Below, piece after piece: positions 35,486 through 44,241 of a DNA stretch of 64,000 bases. The stretch is from DATJOJ01 sp035507035 (GTDB taxonomy: Bacteria > Acidobacteriota > Terriglobia > Terriglobales > Acidobacteriaceae), in NCBI GenBank assembly GCA_035507035.1, contig DATJOJ010000056.1, forward strand, positions 1 through 64,000, in the 5' to 3' direction. Under the pieces are notes generated by a model. The model was not told the DNA's origin. It saw only the letters and a program-made list of their open reading frames with translations, and did no database searches. The translations under genes were made by a program, and so were the position numbers. Each line of letters opens with the position of its first letter. Position 1 is the stretch's first letter.

Positions 35486-36781
35486 TCACACCGTCGCGGG
35501 CAGTTCCAAGAAATCCCGACTTCCCACGGCCGTCTCTTGCGGGAGCAGTTCCACATGTACGTGGTACTGCCTGCCTCGCAAGGCAGTTGCGCAGGCGTCC
35601 AGCGTCCGCTGGATGTGTTCTTCCGTATGGCTTGTCATCAGCATGAAGCGCACGATGGCCTCGCCTCGAGCCACTGCGGGAAAGCGAACTGCCGACGCGA
35701 AGACACCCTCCTCTTCGAGCACGTGCGAGACATGGTCCACTTCTTCGTCGTCACCAATAAACCAGGGCACAATGTGTCCTTCACCTCGAATATCGCAGCC
35801 CAGACTGCGAAGTCCATGGCGTAGCATTTCGGCGTTTTCGAGCACTCGGTGTCTGCGCCATGACTCTTCGGCGGCAGTAGCGAGAGCTTGGGAGACGGCA
35901 GCGGGAATGCCCGCCGGCAGCGTGCCGCTGAAAACGTATCGGCGCGACGAAATGCGCAGGTAGTTCATCAGTTCTCTCGGACCGGCGATATAGCCCCCGC
36001 GGACTCCAAGGCCCTTGGCGGTGGATCCGAGCCAGAAATCGACACGATCCTCCACGCCCAGCATTTCAGGCGTGCCGCGTCCGGTGTCGCCGAACACGCC
36101 CGTGCCGTGGGCGTCGTCTACGAAGAGCATGGCGTCGAATGCCTCGCACAGGTCGGCAATCTCTATCAGCGGGGCAACCCGGGCGCTCATGGAAAAGTAA
36201 CCATCCGTGACTACAAGCTTGCGTGGGTGAGAGCTGCGGCTCAGCAACTGCGCCAGGTGCTCGACGTCACAGTGGCGATAGATGTAGGTCTTGTCCGGTT
36301 TCGCCAGCCGCACCGCATCTAGGATCGAAGCGTGGTTCTGGCTGTCGACGAAAACGGCACAGGACCCCAATTGGTCGGCCGGGACATTGAGGATGGGAAG
36401 CAACGGTGGATTGACAACGGCCGTGATGACGCCGGCCGAAGCATCAGAAACCGCATTGAAAAAGATGGCTGCTTCTTCGCCCATGAAGCCCGCAATGTCC
36501 TCCTCGACCTGCCGGTGGACGGCGGTATAGCCGGAGATAATTCCCGAACCAACCGTGCCGGCGCCATACCGCTGCGTCGCGTGCTGAAAAGCGCTGATCA
36601 CGTCAGGATGGCTGGCGAGACCCAGGTAGTTGGGTGAACAGATGAGAAGAGCGTTCCGGCCCTGCAGCACAATCTCTGGGTCGGTTGGGCAACCGGAGAT
36701 AGTTCGGATGTCGGGGTAGATATCTGGCGTCGCATCCGTCAGTACCTTCAGGAAACTGTTTTCCAGCTTTTCACGTCGCAT
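35486..36781 (-). CDS. Alpha-oxoamine synthase (PLP aminotransferase fold, BioF/KBL/Spt family)
   Basis: A protein of 431 residues from the ATG at 36781, which has GGAGG ten bases upstream. The longer frame was rejected. Family text: CSPNYLGLASHPDVISAFQ, then DSQNHASILDAVRLAK, LVVTDGYFSMSARVAPL, LFVDDAHGTGVFG and the Schiff-base lysine in GSTAKGLGVRGGYIAG. It condenses an amino acid with an acyl thioester, as BioF (biotin), Kbl or serine palmitoyltransferase do. Compared with those enzymes it has an insertion before the NHAS motif (PPLLPILNVPADQLGS), and no bio, kbl or sphingolipid genes adjoin. The substrate pair is undecided. Confidence 0.85.
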   Translation of the reverse strand: MRREKLENSFLKVLTDATPDIYPDIRTISGCPTDPEIVLQGRNALLICSPNYLGLASHPDVISAFQHATQRYGAGTVGSGIISGYTAVHRQVEEDIAGFMGEEAAIFFNAVSDASAGVITAVVNPPLLPILNVPADQLGSCAVFVDSQNHASILDAVRLAKPDKTYIYRHCDVEHLAQLLSRSSHPRKLVVTDGYFSMSARVAPLIEIADLCEAFDAMLFVDDAHGTGVFGDTGRGTPEMLGVEDRVDFWLGSTAKGLGVRGGYIAGPRELMNYLRISSRRYVFSGTLPAGIPAAVSQALATAAEESWRRHRVLENAEMLRHGLRSLGCDIRGEGHIVPWFIGDDEEVDHVSHVLEEEGVFASAVRFPAVARGEAIVRFMLMTSHTEEHIQRTLDACATALRGRQYHVHVELLPQETAVGSRDFLELPATV

Positions 36782-37020
36782 GCCTGTGTCCTCCAATATC
36801 GAAGTGAGGAGGTCACCGCTTGCTTTCCCCCTCACTTAGGTAAGCGACACTTTCCGGCGGATTCCCTCATCCGGATATGCAAGGATCGGCTTCTCTGAAA
36901 AAAGCGTGTCAGCGAAAGAGCGATGGGGGCTTGGATGAGTGTTGAGAGTGGTCTTTGAGACCGGTATAAACACCACGACCAAGAGAGCTTAACTCAGAAA
37001 TGGCAGGATTGGTGCGCAAT

Positions 37021-37887
37021 CTACTCTGATTTCGGTTTGGTGCTCGCGTTAGCCGAAGCCCCCAACTTCCGCAAGCGATCGCGCGCCTGTAATGCTTCAT
37101 TGCTGTGTGGATAACGCTGGATCACGTGGCGAAGTTCGGTAATGCCCTCATCATTTTGCCCAAGCTCGATCAGAGCCAATCCTTTCTTGAGATCGGCCGA
37201 AGGCGCCTTGTTGCCTGTGGGGAAATTCTGTAGGACTTGATCGTAATTCTTGACTGCGCCCTGAAAATCGCCTTCCTTGTAGTTCATTTCTGCGAGATAG
37301 AAGAACGCATTTCCGGCCAGGTCGGTGGTTGGATAGAACTTTACATAGTCGGAAAATTCCTGCTTTGCGAGATCGTTTCTGCCGGCGTTGTAATCTCGCA
37401 GGGCATTTTTATATAGGACGTCGGGCGGCGGGGCCTGGGCTAGTGCCTGCTGCTGTGCCTGCGCTGCGGCTTGGGCGGCCGCTTGGTTCTGCTGCGTGGC
37501 CTGAAGATCTTCCAGTTGCTTGCTGACCTTGGCCAAGCGTGCCTTCAATTCGTCGATCGAGTCGTTGAGCGCCTGGATCTGGCCGGAGAGTTGGTCCACT
37601 TTGGCGCCGTTATCGGTCTGTAACTTCTCTAAACTTCCCTGCAAAGCCGTGATCGAGGCCGCCACCTTGTTCATACTGTCGGTGTTCTGGTCCATCAGGC
37701 TCTTCATCACGCCCATGCGCTCGTCAAACGACTGCTGCATCTGCGCGATTCGATCCTGCAGGTTCTGGACCTGGGTCTGCAATTGGATCATCTCTTTGCT
37801 CACACCCCAGGCGGGTGCGCTGAGGAAAAGAGCGATGACGGCTGTAATGAGGACTGCGTTTCGCTGAATTCGCATAAGGTTTTCCAT
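37021..37887 (-). CDS. cpoB: Tol-Pal system protein CpoB/YbgF
   Basis: About 288 residues from an ATG at 37887 (or 37875). A signal peptide ends near SAPAWG. A coiled coil follows (about 30-140: ALQTQVQNLQDRIAQMQQSF-like text, then a Gln/Ala-rich linker). The C-terminal part holds three TPRs (LYKNALRDYNAGRNDLAKQEFSDYVKFYP, FYLAEMNYKEGDFQGAVKNYDQVL, KGLALIELGQNDEGITELRHVI). It coordinates Tol-Pal with wall synthesis at division. It is the last gene of the tol run. Confidence 0.85.
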   Translation of the reverse strand: MENLMRIQRNAVLITAVIALFLSAPAWGVSKEMIQLQTQVQNLQDRIAQMQQSFDERMGVMKSLMDQNTDSMNKVAASITALQGSLEKLQTDNGAKVDQLSGQIQALNDSIDELKARLAKVSKQLEDLQATQQNQAAAQAAAQAQQQALAQAPPPDVLYKNALRDYNAGRNDLAKQEFSDYVKFYPTTDLAGNAFFYLAEMNYKEGDFQGAVKNYDQVLQNFPTGNKAPSADLKKGLALIELGQNDEGITELRHVIQRYPHSNEALQARDRLRKLGASANASTKPKSE

Positions 37888-38046
37888 TTGGATGCGGAAG
37901 TTACGACGCGAGCTTACGCCGATCGGGAACTTCCCAGCAGCAGGATAGCGCGTTCCAGACACAGTTGTCCTGCGGAGGTAAGCGGCGTGGGCGCGTCGCC
38001 GAAATTGTGGTGGGGTGCGGAACTCTCCGCACCCCAACCGGAGTGA

Positions 38047-38781
38047 TTACTTCTGATAGACAAAATGGCCACGGCGGTTCTGCTGCCAGCACTCCTCATT
38101 GTGCTCGGTGCAAAAGGGTTTTTCTTTGCCGTAGCTGATGGTCTTGATGTTGTCGGCACTGACGCCGCCCTGCACCAAGGCATTCTTGACAGCGTTGGCG
38201 CGGCTGTCGCCGAGCGCCAAGTTGTACTCCGTCGAACCGCGCTCGTCGCAGTGTCCCTCCACCGTGAAGTGAATGTCGGGATGCTGTTTGAGGAAGTCGA
38301 TGTCGCCCTGCATAGCGCTTTGTTGGTCGGCGCGAACATCGGACTTGTCGTAGTCGAAGTAGATGTCCTTTACGTTTTGCGCGAACAACTCTTCTTCGCT
38401 AGGCGACGGCGGTGGCGGCGGTGGTGGCGGCGGAGCAGTCACGGTAACGCGCGCCGTGGCTGTTTGAGTTCCGCCAGCTCCTTTGGCCGTCAGAGTATAA
38501 GTCGTCGAGTCGGTCGGAGTGACTTGCTGCGAGCCGGTGGCCTGGACAGCGCCGATGCCATCGATACTGATGTCGGTAGCATTGCTGGTCTGCCAACTCA
38601 ACGTCGTGGATTGACCCTTCTCAACTGTGTTGGGATTGGCCGTGAGCGAAGCCGTCGGTGCGGCCGGTGGTGGCGGCGGCGGTGGCGGCGGCGGTGGTGT
38701 TTTCTTATGACATCCGGCGAGCAACAGAACGGCGGCCAGAGTAACGGTGAGCGTGATCCACTTCAAGCGTGCGTGCTTCAC
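38047..38781 (-). CDS. pal: Peptidoglycan-associated lipoprotein Pal with extra Ig-like domain
   Basis: The protein has 244 residues from a GTG at 38781, which has GGGAGG directly upstream (the longer frame was rejected). A lipobox LLLAGC places the lipid-carrying Cys at position 24. After it come a polyproline run, an Ig-like fold (about 40-110: TLSWQTSNATDISIDGIG, then TYTLTAKGAGGTQTATARVTV), a second Pro run, and an OmpA-type peptidoglycan-binding domain (about 140-240: IYFDYDKSDVRADQQ, then VEGHCDERGSTEYNLALGDSRANAV). Pal anchors the outer membrane to peptidoglycan and cycles with TolB. Confidence 0.92.
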   Translation of the reverse strand: MKHARLKWITLTVTLAAVLLLAGCHKKTPPPPPPPPPPPAAPTASLTANPNTVEKGQSTTLSWQTSNATDISIDGIGAVQATGSQQVTPTDSTTYTLTAKGAGGTQTATARVTVTAPPPPPPPPPSPSEEELFAQNVKDIYFDYDKSDVRADQQSAMQGDIDFLKQHPDIHFTVEGHCDERGSTEYNLALGDSRANAVKNALVQGGVSADNIKTISYGKEKPFCTEHNEECWQQNRRGHFVYQK

Positions 38782-38918
38782 TTTTCCTCCCTGCAAAGTG
38801 CGCGCGTCAAGCGTTGCGCGCCTGGATTCGATCCCGGCGGAATAGCAAGAAATCGTCCGGGCTTAAACTACCCTAAAGACAACGCCAAATAATGATTCAG
38901 ATTGACAGAAACAATCTA

Positions 38919-40277
38919 CTACTTCCAGCTCCAGTTTGGCTGGGTATTACTTCCGCTAACAGTCAGCTGCTTCTGATTCGTGCCGTCGGCCAGCATGGTC
39001 CAGATCTGCTCGCTCCCCGAACGGCTGGACTGAAACACGACATGCCGTCCATCTGGCGACCAGGACGGAAAATCATTCTTTCCTCCGTCGTGGGTCAGTT
39101 GCACGAACTGCTTGCTGGCAATATCCATCAGATAAATATCCCAGGCTCCCGGCGCTCCCGGCCCGTAATGGCGAATCCAGGAGATTGCCAGAAACTGGCC
39201 ATTCGGTGACCAAGCAGGAGACACAGCATATCCTTGATCGGTCATTCTCTGGACGTTCGTGCCATCACTGCCCATGATGTAAATCTGCGGCAAGTCGGTG
39301 CGGCCGCTGACCCAGGCAATCTGCGCCCCGGTTTTCGGATTCCACACCGGGGAAACGTCGGGCATTTTGTAATTGGTCAGCCGCTTCAAATTCGTCCCCG
39401 ACTGATCGACCACATAAATGTCGGGGTCGCCGCTGCGAGAGGATGAGAACGCCAGCTTGCTGCCGTCGGGCGCCCACGCCGGAGAAAGATTGGTGCCGCC
39501 AAAACGAGGGAAGGTCAGCAGGCGGTTCAAATCCATCGAGTACATCAAAATTTGCCAACCCGACTTGGTCAGCGAACTGAATGCAAGGCGAGTGCCGTCG
39601 GGTGAAATCCGTGGTGAAAGCGAAATCGAGCCAAGGTGCGTCACTTGCCGCTGATTTTCGCCGTCATAATCCATGACCCAAATCTCTTTGTGTCCGGAGC
39701 GATTGCTCACGAAGAAGATCTGGCTTTCTGCGATGCCAGGAATGCCGCCGCCCAGGCGGAAAATGATTTCGTCGGCAAATTTGTGCGCGGTGCGGCGGGC
39801 CGCATCGGTGGTGGGCGCGTCGGTATACTGCTTGCCCAACACTTGCGGCGAGCTGATGTTTTTAACGTCATACAACCAGCCTTGCACCGTGAGGCTAGTG
39901 GCGCTGGCGCCAAGATTCCCGAATGCCATCATGGCGGCGTTGGGCGGCGGAGAGTTCCACAGATCGAAGCGCACGTCCGGGGGGGAGCCGATCGGGCCGA
40001 CCGGATAAAAGCTCTTCGAAACCATGTCGAAGATGCCGGCGTTGTCCAAATCATTCCACAACGTGTCGTTGAACACTTTGAGAAGATCGGCATTGCGGGG
40101 ATCCTGAGTGGAAGCTTTGAAGTCGGGAACGGCGAGGCGGATCTTTTCTACCCCTAAACCCGTGCCGGTTTTGATCCAATCCTGGGCCGCGGATGAAAGT
40201 CCAAACAGTAGAGTGACAACAAAGATGACAAATAATTGCGCGATTTTGTGATGAATAGGCTTCGTAATCTTAGTCAC
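38919..40277 (-). CDS. tolB: TolB periplasmic beta-propeller protein
   Basis: About 452 residues from the GTG at 40277, which gives a clean signal peptide ending LLFGLSSAAQ. The frame can be extended to a TTG at 40328. After an N-terminal domain (about 25-170) a six-bladed propeller follows. Its blades carry the repeated pattern LSPRISPDGTRLAFSS, LSPAWAPDGSKLAFSS, VSPVWNPKTGAQIAWVSG, PAWSPNGQFLAI and FPSWSPDGRHVVFQSS. It binds Pal and the TonB/TolA-like partner. The 128 bp between it and the upstream TonB-like gene hold no other gene. Confidence 0.92.
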   Translation of the reverse strand: MTKITKPIHHKIAQLFVIFVVTLLFGLSSAAQDWIKTGTGLGVEKIRLAVPDFKASTQDPRNADLLKVFNDTLWNDLDNAGIFDMVSKSFYPVGPIGSPPDVRFDLWNSPPPNAAMMAFGNLGASATSLTVQGWLYDVKNISSPQVLGKQYTDAPTTDAARRTAHKFADEIIFRLGGGIPGIAESQIFFVSNRSGHKEIWVMDYDGENQRQVTHLGSISLSPRISPDGTRLAFSSLTKSGWQILMYSMDLNRLLTFPRFGGTNLSPAWAPDGSKLAFSSSRSGDPDIYVVDQSGTNLKRLTNYKMPDVSPVWNPKTGAQIAWVSGRTDLPQIYIMGSDGTNVQRMTDQGYAVSPAWSPNGQFLAISWIRHYGPGAPGAWDIYLMDIASKQFVQLTHDGGKNDFPSWSPDGRHVVFQSSRSGSEQIWTMLADGTNQKQLTVSGSNTQPNWSWK

Positions 40278-40405
40278 TTTATACTTGTGCCATGGATCCA
40301 ATTTATATCGTATGACGACCCAAACCAAAGTTCAAGATAAACTTAAATACATCCCGATACGATATGATGCAAATCGTTCATCTCCAGTTCCATCTCATTT
40401 CAAAA

Positions 40406-41194
40406 CTACCGTTTGTAATCAAACCAGAATTCCACAGACACTTTATTACCCGGGTAATCGGAAGGTAACGGACCAAAGGTGTCAATGCGCTGCAGGGCCC
40501 TCATCGCCGATTGATCGAGCGATGGCACGCCGCTGGATTGTTCAATTGCAACGTTGCGCGGGCTGCCATCACGCGCAATGTCGAACGTCAAGTAGACTCG
40601 CCGCGCCTCGGTAATCCCCGGATCCACTTCATACTTCAACCAGTTTTCGGAAACTTTTTGCTGCACCACGCGAACGTACCATGCATAGCGGCTGCCGAAA
40701 TCACCTCCGCCGCCGGTGAAACCGAAACCGCCCTTGGCGCCGCCTACATTAAAAACGCCATATGGTCCGCTGACCGGACCGCCTTCGCCAAAAGGCACAA
40801 CGTTATTCGCTTCTTCCACGGGTTGCGGTTCCGGCTTGCGCTTCGTGGGATTCGGCTTGGGTTTTGGTTTCGTCTCTTTGCCAGGAATCGGAATCGCTTC
40901 CGGCTCCGGTGCTTGTTCTTGTGCTTTGGGCAACGATTCCGTCAGCCCCTTCGATTCGTTTGCCAAAATGTTCTGGGTCTGCACCGGATTTGCCGGGAGT
41001 GGAACCGTGTTTACCAGAGTCACTCCGATGGCGTCGCCACCGCCGCCCGCTCCCCAAGTCTCGCGGTGTCCTGCGGGAATGACGACGGCGTAAAGAACGA
41101 TGAATCCCGCCACCGCGAGATGGAGCGCGACCGACCAGCCCAGGTTTCGGCCCCAGCGCTCATGCTCAAAGAAAATGTCAGTGCTGGCTTCCAT
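40406..41194 (-). CDS. TonB-family protein in the TolA position
   Basis: A protein of 262 residues with an N-terminal membrane segment (about 18-40), a linker rich in Glu, Lys and Pro (about 85-135), a Gly-rich patch and a TonB C-terminal domain (about 175-260: YEVDPGITEARRVYLTFDIARDGSPRNVAIEQSSGVPSLDQSAMRALQRIDTFGPLPSDY). Its place between tolR and tolB suggests that it acts as TolA, but its C-terminus is of the TonB type. It overlaps tolR by 17 bp. Confidence 0.85.
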   Translation of the reverse strand: MEASTDIFFEHERWGRNLGWSVALHLAVAGFIVLYAVVIPAGHRETWGAGGGGDAIGVTLVNTVPLPANPVQTQNILANESKGLTESLPKAQEQAPEPEAIPIPGKETKPKPKPNPTKRKPEPQPVEEANNVVPFGEGGPVSGPYGVFNVGGAKGGFGFTGGGGDFGSRYAWYVRVVQQKVSENWLKYEVDPGITEARRVYLTFDIARDGSPRNVAIEQSSGVPSLDQSAMRALQRIDTFGPLPSDYPGNKVSVEFWFDYKR

Positions 41195-41606
41195 GAGTTT
41201 GCAGTGGCTGGGTCACGATGCTGACGTTGGTGATTCCCGATTGCTTCACGGCGTCCATCACCGTCGCGAAGGCGCCGAAAGGAACGTCTTCGTCAGCACG
41301 GACGAAAATCGACTGATGCTGCGGATCGCGGATCTTCTGCCGCAACCGCGACGCAATTTCATTGATGTTGATGGGATCGTTCCCCAGAAACACCCGCTGC
41401 TGCTTGTCAATGCTGATAACTAACCGCTCTTCGGTAATCTCTTTTACCGTGCGCGTTTTGGGAACATTGACTTCGATCCCCGACTGCAAAATCGGCGCCG
41501 TGACCATAAAGATGATGAGCAAGACAAGCACTACGTCGACCAGCGGCGTGATATTGATGTCGGCAATAGCGCTCTGAGTGCGGCCATTGGAAGCGGTAAA
41601 CGCCAT
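41178..41606 (-). CDS. tolR: ExbD/TolR biopolymer transport protein
   Basis: A protein of 142 residues with the ExbD/TolR pattern: one membrane segment (about 20-40) carrying the proton-path aspartate in DINITPLVDVVLVLLIIFMVTAPIL, followed by a periplasmic domain that ends TNVSIVTQPL. It uses the proton motive force together with TolQ. Its start shares a base with the tolQ stop. Confidence 0.93.
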   Translation of the reverse strand: MAFTASNGRTQSAIADINITPLVDVVLVLLIIFMVTAPILQSGIEVNVPKTRTVKEITEERLVISIDKQQRVFLGNDPININEIASRLRQKIRDPQHQSIFVRADEDVPFGAFATVMDAVKQSGITNVSIVTQPLQTHGSQH

Positions 41607-42310
41607 TATCGACGCACCTCTTGAGGCGGCTGTGTTCGTTCGATTGCATTCATCATTTCAAGAGCGAAATCGTCCCCTCGCGCGGCGAAGCCGCGAATCG
41701 AACTGCCAATCAAGTTATAGGCGATGACTGCAGGAATGGCGGCCGCCAGCCCGGCTGCAGTCGTGATGAGTGCTTCGGAGATGCCGGGTGCGACGGCGCG
41801 CAGCGTTGCGGCACCAGCCGTTCCCAATCCATGGAACGCGTCAATAATGCCCCATACCGTGCCGAACAGACCGACGAACGGGGTCACGGCTCCAGTGATT
41901 GCCAGCCAGGGCAAATTACGCTCGAAGCGGGTTAATTCCTCGGAGTTGGCGATCTGCATGGCACGCTGAATCGCCACAGGATTGTTGGCGACCCCCGTGG
42001 GATTTCCGCCTTGCTTGCGCAGTTCCTCGAACCCGCCGAGGAACACCGCGACCAGAGGACTCGGCTTGAACTGCTCGGCGACCGTGGCCATATCCTGCAA
42101 GCGCTGGGCCTTGCGAAATGCTCGCACGAAGCGCCCACTTTGCACGCGTGCCCGCCGCAACAAGCCCCACTTGGAGAGAATCACGGCCCAAGAGATCACG
42201 CTGAAGAGCAAAAGAATCAGCAGGACCGCTTTGGCGACCACTCCAGTTTCCGCCACTAAGTCGACGATCTCGCCGCCGACCAGACAAGTCAGCAATGAAG
42301 GAAGATGCAT
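41606..42310 (-). CDS. tolQ: MotA/TolQ/ExbB proton channel
   Basis: A protein of 234 residues with three membrane segments (about 22-45, 130-150 and 175-200) and the family signature NLPWLAITGAVTPFVGLFGTVWGIIDAFHGLGTAGAATLRAVAPGISEALITTAAGLAAAIPAVIAYN. It is the first gene of the tol run tolQ-tolR-TonB/TolA-tolB-pal-cpoB. The gene is divergent from recN. Confidence 0.93.
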   Translation of the reverse strand: MHLPSLLTCLVGGEIVDLVAETGVVAKAVLLILLLFSVISWAVILSKWGLLRRARVQSGRFVRAFRKAQRLQDMATVAEQFKPSPLVAVFLGGFEELRKQGGNPTGVANNPVAIQRAMQIANSEELTRFERNLPWLAITGAVTPFVGLFGTVWGIIDAFHGLGTAGAATLRAVAPGISEALITTAAGLAAAIPAVIAYNLIGSSIRGFAARGDDFALEMMNAIERTQPPQEVRR

Positions 42311-42336
42311 TTTTTCGGGGAAAAACCTCTCGTCAG

Positions 42337-42342
42337 ATTATA
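42337..42342 (-). promoter_or_regulatory. Consensus -10 box for the tol operon
   Basis: On the minus strand these six bases read TATAAT, an exact -10 consensus, 27 bases before the tolQ ATG. I could not find a good -35 partner at 16-18 bases. The site may rely on another sigma factor or on an activator. Confidence 0.35.
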
Positions 42343-42486
42343 GACGAAGAAAACGGCGCCTCAGGGCGGTGCACCCCATGGATCAATAGGGATTTCATTG
42401 TAGCTTTCAATTTGGCTCGTAAATCGTTGCGAGGCCAAACGGCTTTCGTGCTATTCTCGCTCCAATCTCGCACGCCAGGAAAATCG

Positions 42487-44184
42487 GTGCTCTCGGAGTT
42501 GCGGCTCGAAAACTACGCCGTCATTGACAGTGTCGAAGTGGAGTTCGCGATTGGCTTGAATCTGCTGACCGGCGAAACCGGCGCCGGCAAATCCATTCTG
42601 ATTGACGCTTTAGCTTTGTTGCTCGGCGAGAAAGCTTCCACCGACGTGATCCGTTCCGATGCCGAGCGCGCTGTCGTCTCGGCGGTATTCGAGGTTGAAG
42701 GAGGCGCGGCCAAGACGGTTTCCAAACTCTTGGAAGCGAACGGAATTGATGCCGAAGGAGAAGCAGTTATTATTCGTCGCGAGATCGTGAGCGGTGGCAA
42801 AGGCCGCGTCTTCGTTAACAATCAGCCGGCGACCGTGAGCGTTTTGCGGCAGCTTTCGCCGTGGCTCGCGACCATTCATGCGCAAAATGAATCGTTGGTC
42901 AGCTTCGATGCGGCGATGCGCCTGGACCTGCTCGACGCTTTTGCCGCAACTCAACTTGACTCAGTGGCCGACGCATATTTGAGTTGGAAGTCGATCGCAA
43001 CCAGAATCGAGGAACTGCAGCGCGACGAACAGGACCGGCTGCGACTATTGGATCTTTGGACGTTTCAAAGGCGCGAGATCGAAGAGGCCAAGCCGCAAGC
43101 GGGAGAAGACGGGCGTCTCGAGAGCGAGAAGCGCGTGCTCGCCAACGCCGAGAAAATTTATAGCGCGGCCATGAATGCCTTCGATCTTCTGTATGAAGGC
43201 TCGGCCTCCACTTCCAGTTCCTTACGAACCGCGCAAAAACATATTGAGGAACTCTCGCGATATGAGCCGAAATTTGGCGAGGCTCTGGCGGCCCTCGAAT
43301 CGGCGCGGATCAGCGTAGAAGATGTCGGGGTGACATTGCGCGATTACGCCGGCGGCATTCAGTCATCGCCAGAGCATCTCGCTGAAGTTGAGGATCGCCT
43401 GGCATTGCTTGATCGATTGAAGCGCAAATATGGGCCGACTCTGGAAGACGTAATTCGACTTGGCGCAGAGGTCACCCGGAAGCTGACCGAAATGGAGAAC
43501 AAAGACGAGGTCTTGGCGCAGCTTCAAAAGGAACAGGCGGAGGCCGCGCAGGACTATTTGCTTGCGGCGAGGGCCATCTCGAAGAAACGCTATGAAGCGG
43601 CCCGAAAGCTGGAGAAGCTAGTCGAAGCGGAGATTAACGATCTCGCAATGAAAGCTAATTTTCATGTCGAGGTTGCTGGCACGGACGAGGAGAAAAACTG
43701 GACCGCCTCCGGCTTCGATCAGGTTGTCTATCTGATTGCCACGAATCCCGGCGAGCCGATGCGGCCGCTGGAGCAAATTGCCTCCGGTGGTGAAATGTCG
43801 CGAGTGATGCTGGCGCTAAAGGCCAGCGTGGAGCGCGGAGTTGGCGGAAAGAAGACTGGCGCTGCGCGCTGGCAGCGCACTTTGATTTTTGACGAAATCG
43901 ACACTGGTATCGGCGGCCGCGCGGCCGAAGCTGTGGGGAAAACGTTGAAGGCCTTGTCCCGAACCAATCAGGTTTTGTGCGTGACGCACCTTCCACAGAT
44001 CGCGACCTTCGCCGATCATCATTACCTTATCGAGAAGCGTGTTTCTGACGAGCGCACCAAGACTAAGGTGCGCCGCATTACCGGAGAGGAACGCACCGAA
44101 GAAGTGGCCCGCATGTTAAGCGGCGCCAAGCTGACAGAAACGTCCCGCAAACACGCCGAGCAAATGCTGAAGGCGAATGCCTAG
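42487..44184 (+). CDS. recN: DNA repair protein RecN
   Basis: A protein of 565 residues from the GTG at 42487, which has AGGAAA six bases upstream and gives the typical RecN start LSELRLENYAVIDSVEVEF. The frame could run back to 42295, but it would then overlap the tolQ start. The SMC-like ATPase has its P-loop at TGETGAGKS (29-36), a long central coiled coil and a C-terminal head with ASGGEMSRVMLALK and LIFDEIDTGIGGRAAEAVG. It acts in double-strand break repair and is often LexA-controlled, but I saw no obvious LexA box. Confidence 0.95.
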   Translation: MLSELRLENYAVIDSVEVEFAIGLNLLTGETGAGKSILIDALALLLGEKASTDVIRSDAERAVVSAVFEVEGGAAKTVSKLLEANGIDAEGEAVIIRREIVSGGKGRVFVNNQPATVSVLRQLSPWLATIHAQNESLVSFDAAMRLDLLDAFAATQLDSVADAYLSWKSIATRIEELQRDEQDRLRLLDLWTFQRREIEEAKPQAGEDGRLESEKRVLANAEKIYSAAMNAFDLLYEGSASTSSSLRTAQKHIEELSRYEPKFGEALAALESARISVEDVGVTLRDYAGGIQSSPEHLAEVEDRLALLDRLKRKYGPTLEDVIRLGAEVTRKLTEMENKDEVLAQLQKEQAEAAQDYLLAARAISKKRYEAARKLEKLVEAEINDLAMKANFHVEVAGTDEEKNWTASGFDQVVYLIATNPGEPMRPLEQIASGGEMSRVMLALKASVERGVGGKKTGAARWQRTLIFDEIDTGIGGRAAEAVGKTLKALSRTNQVLCVTHLPQIATFADHHYLIEKRVSDERTKTKVRRITGEERTEEVARMLSGAKLTETSRKHAEQMLKANA

Positions 44185-44241
44185 ACAATCTGTGTTTTTT
44201 TGTCGGCGAAACAATTCTTTGAGCTGTGCTAACGTACTCGG

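Noticed and set aside
36782..37020. Possible small gene or RNA between the alpha-oxoamine synthase and cpoB
   Set aside because: The only open frame overlaps cpoB on the same strand in a different frame, and I saw no tRNA-like fold or ribosome site.
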